Source: Gracilariopsis chorda (taxonomy: Eukaryota; Rhodophyta; Florideophyceae; Gracilariales; Gracilariaceae). From it: a DNA stretch of 64,000 nucleotides. The translations under genes and the position numbers were made by a program. The notes beneath the pieces were generated by a model that worked only from the letters and a program-made list of their open reading frames with translations, made no database searches and was not told the origin of the DNA. The stretch spans positions 1 through 64,000 of the forward strand of contig NBIV01000216.1 of NCBI GenBank assembly GCA_003194525.1, written 5' to 3'. Below are positions 59,443-64,000 of this stretch, piece after piece. Position 1 is the stretch's first letter; each line of letters starts with the position of its first letter.

Positions 59443-61585
59443 ATGTTTGTAAGTTTATATACTTTGATTCATTTGCTGCTCATCTCGTTTTTCATTCTCC
59501 CCCGCAAACTTGTTCTAACTGTTTTCAATCGTCACATCGTGCACGCAGAGCGTTTCGGGAAGAGGAGGTAGGAACTCCAAGGCCATTCGCGAATACAAGG
59601 CCGTAGGGAACAAGGCTATGCAGTTGGGTTCCTTCCAGAAGGCCATTCGTCTATACTCAAGGGCTCTAGAACTCGATCCTGGAAACGCCATTCTTTACAG
59701 CAACCGTAGTGCAGCGCATTTCAACATTCGCCAGTTTTCCGAATCTCTGGAGGATGCAGAAAGCTCCATCTTATGCGATGGTATGTGGTGGAAGGCTTAT
59801 AAACGCAAAGGCCTCGCTCTTATCCATATGCAGCGTTACGAGGAGGCTATCGAGGCTCTGGAAGAGGGGCTTAAAATTGTAGGGAAGAACGCTGAGATGG
59901 AGAAAAATCTCGAGTTTGCGCGCGCTTGCCAGGAACAGGCGCAGAATTTGTACATTTTGCCCGAACCGCATATGATGCAGCGTCTCGAAAGTGTACCCGT
60001 CTTTATCGTTACTGATGACGTCGGTCAGCCCTTCTTCGTGACCTATGATGATGGTCAGCAGGTTTGCACCTTCTACTTTGACCAGGAGGATGCTAAGGCC
60101 ACACTGGATTGGATCAAAACTGAAAACCCGGACCTGGGAGACACTGCACGTGTAATTCACATCACTCTGTATCAGGCTTTCAATCTAGCACAGGAGACTC
60201 AAAAGCAATACTACGAAGAAACCACGCGTGCTGCTGCAGAGGAGGACCGTGCTGCTGCGGCTGCCGCGGCGGAAAAAGCCAAGCAGGCTAAGGCTGCTGC
60301 CAAGAAGGCCGCCGCCGGTAAGGATAATGGAATCAAGAAGAACACGGATGGTCAACAAAAGGAAGTAGATGATTGGGAAGAGGGAGATACTGTAGTGGAC
60401 GGTGAGGAAGATAACGTTGATGATGTAATTGACGCCACTGCGAGCAAATCTGTTGACACGGCTGACGGGACTGTGCCCGGAAGTCCTTCTGGAGAACCTG
60501 CAGCTGCGCATGAAAGCGCTGAAGAGTCAAAAGAAGTTGATGAATCGGCAAAAGACAGCGGTAACGACGACGCTGAGAATGTGAGGGATGGTGAGGAAGG
60601 AAATGCGAAGAAAGACGGTAGCAAAGGCGAGGACGCTGGTGACAAGAAAGATGGCAGCGAGAAGAAGGACGATGACATTATCATTGACGATAATGCACCT
60701 CTCTCATTCCAGTTCAGACCAGAGCTTCGACAAGTTGAAGTCGCAGTTGACTTGCTCAACAAGCATCCGAATCCTCCCGTTCGCCCTATTCTCAGAGATC
60801 CTCCATCAGTGAAGAAGGCAAAAGCAGTGGCAAGAGCGGCAGAAGCAGCTAAGAAAGCCCCAGAGAATCCCGCAAAGGCTGAAGAGAGTGAAGCGTCAGC
60901 TACAAAGCCCGAAGAGACAAAGGAAACATCTCCTAGCGGCGGTGACGCCGGCGCAAGTGCCTCCAGAGCTGAACCGGGCTCTGCTGCTAATGAAGGTGAT
61001 GATGATGACGAACTGACTGTGGATAACTTTAATGGAATTCCCGTTTTCCAGGCTAAAGGCCTTACTCTGCTTCAGAAGAACAAGCAGCTCATTCCGCTCT
61101 TCTTCTCGAAATGGGACCTTGAAGCTGCCTGGAAGCAGCTTAAGGAATCGAACACAATTGACGTACCTGGAGAATGTGAGATTGAGGTTGGTACCTTGGA
61201 GGATGTGCTGAGACGAATGTCGGAAAGTAAGACAGATGAGTTTGAGTCAATCTTCTTTGTGCCATCACGGGAGGCGATGAAGGCTATCAACGTCAGGTTT
61301 CCCCTTGATGAGCTTGCACTGCCTTCGAGGCCGCCTATTGTGAAAAGGCCTGTTAAGAAGGCAGGGTTTTCGAAAGCACGTCAGATTGCAGCGCGTGGTG
61401 GCACAAAGGATGAGATCCGTGCGGCCATTCGGGAGGATTTAGAGAAGCACGTTGAGCGTCAACGCATGGCCGAGATCATAGCTCAGATTGAGCAAGCGCG
61501 ACGTGCTGGGGGTGTTGGACCTGCCACCGGTGTGAATAAGAAGGCTAAGAAAACCCCAAAGGTGAAGCAAGGTGTGCAGGCGTGA
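59443..61585 (+). CDS. TPR-Tic22 fusion protein, 2 exons
   Basis: Tic22 is a soluble chaperone-like plastid import factor of the intermembrane space. Exon 1 is ATGTTT (59443-59448), the intron 59449-59548 begins GTAAGT, and exon 2 is 59549-61585; total 680 residues. Residues 14-125 are a three-repeat TPR domain of HOP/Toc64 type: YKAVGNKAM, ILYSNRSAAHF and WWKAYKRKGLA keep the five carboxylate-clamp residues (K, N, N, K, R) that bind EEVD tails of Hsp70/Hsp90. Residues 142-216 are the first Tic22 half (MMQRLESVPVFIVTDDVGQP, FDQEDAKATLDWIKTENPDL). A charged Ala/Glu/Lys/Asp insert covers about 217-385. The second half (about 389-583) has LSFQFRPELRQVEVAVDLL, FNGIPVFQAKGLTLLQKN, LFFSKWDLEAAWKQL and EFESIFFVP. 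No transit peptide is visible; frames above exon 2 lack an alternative ATG. Confidence 0.8.
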
Positions 61586-64000
61586 GGGTTAAGACGTTGT
61601 CGCAAGCTGAAGATGACCTATACACGACTTGCTGAGATGAGACCTTGCATGAAGGTGAACAGTGACTGTGAAGACTCGCGCCGCACCTGCCTTTCGATTT
61701 GTATGGAATGCAGTTTGCATTTCCAAGCAGGGAGTCCTGTTCATGGTACGTTGGAGCGAAGTTGACATCATATTCGTCGGGAAAGTAGGGCGTGGTTTAC
61801 GTTGACTACAATGTCATGGAATTAACTTGTTATCATGTAGAAAGGCAGCACATACCACTGAATGGCAATGGGGTTTGCCTACAGCACACATGCCTGAAAC
61901 ACATGAGGGTCCCGGTTGACGTCGATGCTAGCACCGATGTTGTAGTGGTGGGAGTGATATGATGTGAGAAGGTTGTAAGTGCAATTGTTGTACGTAAATT
62001 TACAATACCGTCAGAGAAACGCCCTTTTTAACCGGTTTGTAGATCGTTACAGACCGGGGCGAAGACTTCACTTCGGCAACTGCGACGAAGGGTACGAAGG
62101 CAATGACGACGAGTTCGACGAGGGTTTGTAGCTCATGCCACAGAAAAATATAAGGGTTACCGCTAGCTATCCTACCCATTGCAAGGGGAATACAGAAGTT
62201 TGCGGGATCCTTTTTCGTGAGGAAAAATACATGTTGATGGCATGCTTCTGAAACTCATTGCGCCTCACCTGTTTTGCTCGGACACGAGCGTTTTGTGCAA
62301 GTTTCTCATGCGCGACATTGACCAGACAGCTCGTTCAGGTGCTTTCTTATTCATCCTGTACACGAACGGATTCGCTAGCAGGGCACTCTTGTTGGGCTGT
62401 ATCTTGCATTCTTTGCACGGAATGAGAAATCAAACGTTAACGACGAGGATTGCTCAACAGTTCCTGAAGCGTGTACAAAAGTTGCAGATAACTGTCTGGT
62501 TGGCTGGTTTTTGATGGAGTTCGTACCGTGCCTTCATGAAAGACGCGGTAGCTACGAACTCCAAGAACTGTATGTCAACGTTGGGACGGGTGGCTGTACA
62601 TGTTCCAATTTGTCGGAGTGAATTCGTTTGCTCGTGGCAAAGATGAAGACGCAAGGCTTTCTTCAATGACCTCGTAGCGCAGAGCAACAAGCAAACCTAG
62701 GTGTGGTTTATCGTTGCTGTAGCCGCAGTTCTGTGGCGAGCAAAAGCTGATCGATAAGCAGCACTAATCAACGCGTGAAACTCTGGGTTTATCCTTCAGT
62801 TTCTTTTTGGTTCCTTTGTTGTGGACCTCACGACTTTTAGTGAAGACACTGAAGGAGACTGTACTTTGTTGGAATACTAACCGGGAATTTGCTGTCTGCT
62901 TCCCGGATCAATGGTATGGCTTTTGAGAAGATATGTAAATGCCCCAACAGCTCTATAGAGGGCCACGACGGCTCCAACTTGGAGACACATTTCACCTGGA
63001 GGAGTCTAACGGCAGCAGATGGTATAGCAAAATATAATTGAAGGATGAAATGTTTTTAAACCTTGGACCAGCATGCCCAGTTGAATTTTGTACAACGCCA
63101 CGCCATCGTATTTTTTTCTTTCTTTGTACAGTAGTACGAGGATGTTGGCACCGTTGGTACAACAAAGTAGGTGCAGTGTTTACCAGGGTTAATAAAACGT
63201 AAACAGCGTACGGAATAATGATGGCATCGTTGACCGGTCAGATGGAGAGAGCGATCGCATAAAGATTCTTCAAATGGCTGCACGGTCGTTGGCAAAGAGC
63301 TCTCCCTTCAAACACGATCTCTTACGCAACGTTTTAGTGTTTTAATTCGTCCAAGGGCTGCTTGGTACAATCCGTGACAGGGCGGAATGACACGGTTGTG
63401 ATGCAAGAAAATGATGAAGTGTGGCAAAGTTGATGTTGCACTTGAGGGGGAGTTTAAGAGCTTGGTAGCACTGAAGAAGTTGGTGGATTTGTGGACACGG
63501 CGCTTTGGAATTTTGGTGTTTGTGTTAAGGGGCTCAAGCTGTTGACATTGTTGGGTACGGTTTATGCTACAAGGGAAATTGGCCGTTAGAAAGGCAGCAG
63601 ATACTGGTAGAAATCAAGAGCGCGCTATTGTATTCGCGTGACTGTGTAGCTATACATATGCACGTATAAAAGAGAGACTGTGTAGCAGATTTCAAATGAA
63701 GGTCTACTGGGTTGTGGCACTCCGCCACAAGTTGGGAAGGTCGGCAATGTTGAAAAGGGTTAATCCCTTGCGGGTAATCCTTGTACAGAAGCTTCCAGAG
63801 ACGCTTGAGATGAGGTTGTGCTTCGAGTGCGCCAAGCATGGCTGTGAGGCAAAGCCGGTTGGCAACTGCGGACCACTCACACTAGCCCAGTGGCGAAAAC
63901 GGGGACAAGTGCAGGGCGTCTGTACCAGACAAGTTTCAAATGGGATACATGCCAAGGCAGACAAGTCGCCGAGCAAATCAGTTGAGCAGTGGCGGAGGCG
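61586..64000. other. Right-hand region without a supported gene
   Basis: 2.4 kb. Short frames (for example 62242-62514 + and 63704-63976 -) show no recognisable motif. AAGGGTTACC occurs at 62152-62161. It may contain the promoter or 3' end of a gene beyond the right edge. Confidence 0.35.

Noticed and set aside
1-64000. CRISPR arrays, insertion sequences, bacterial operons, phage
   Set aside because: None seen; the introns, gene content and long spacers are those of eukaryotic nuclear DNA.

Overview
The window is nuclear DNA of a eukaryote that has a plastid. Genes lie on both strands and are not in operons. Introns are few and short (about 90-270 nt, GT-AG, donors such as GTAAGT, GTAGGT and GTGCGT). 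The gene set is typically eukaryotic: Sec16, ERCC1, a class I histone deacetylase, a PNUTS-like PP1 subunit, an augmin HAUS6-like subunit, kinesin-6, UBE2C, NUBP1 and FHIT. Two genes point to a plastid: HCF101 and a Tic22-domain protein. The leaders of the HCF101 and TLDc proteins begin with an early Phe (MAFV, MAAF), a trait described for red-algal and glaucophyte transit peptides. Low intron number fits a red alga. One M3 peptidase instead has an ER-type signal peptide ending ATA-F, as in secondary red plastids, so the lineage is best stated as red-plastid alga, probably rhodophyte, without certainty.

Layout. 0-12.3 kb: the N-terminus of a Pro/Ser-rich protein running off the left edge (-), a three-exon GT47 exostosin-like glycosyltransferase (+), and a single-exon 2,943-residue Sec16 (-). 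13-18.4 kb: ERCC1 (+), a class I HDAC with a 17-nt microexon (-), and a plastid-type TLDc protein (-). 19.5-24.2 kb: two tandem paralogues of a secreted cysteine-rich/helical protein (-) around 2.8 kb without a clear gene. 25.4-30 kb: M3 oligopeptidase (+), an ACR2/CDC25-like rhodanese (-) and ribokinase (+) in a GC-rich island. 30.6-42.2 kb: PNUTS-like protein (+), FkbM methyltransferase (+), BTB protein (+) and a nine-finger TFIIIA-like protein (+). 42.4-55.8 kb: HAUS6-like (-), NUBP1 (+), UBE2C (-) head-to-head with kinesin-6 (+), and HCF101 (-). 57-61.6 kb: a small one-TM protein (+), FHIT (-) and, divergent from it, a TPR-Tic22 fusion (+). The last 2.4 kb shows no supportable gene.

The most unusual item is the TPR-Tic22 fusion (59,443-61,585). 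An Hsp70/Hsp90-type TPR domain with all five carboxylate-clamp residues is joined to a Tic22 fold that is split by a long charged insert, with no visible transit peptide. Second is the HDAC, whose catalytic residues are intact while every residue corresponding to the inositol-tetrakisphosphate pocket of HDAC3 is replaced. A recurring architectural feature is a C-rich sense-strand tract upstream of many start codons, together with CCAAT/ATTGG boxes in divergent promoters. Exon structures were worked out by eye from reading frames, splice-site consensus and family alignment from memory; no search was run.
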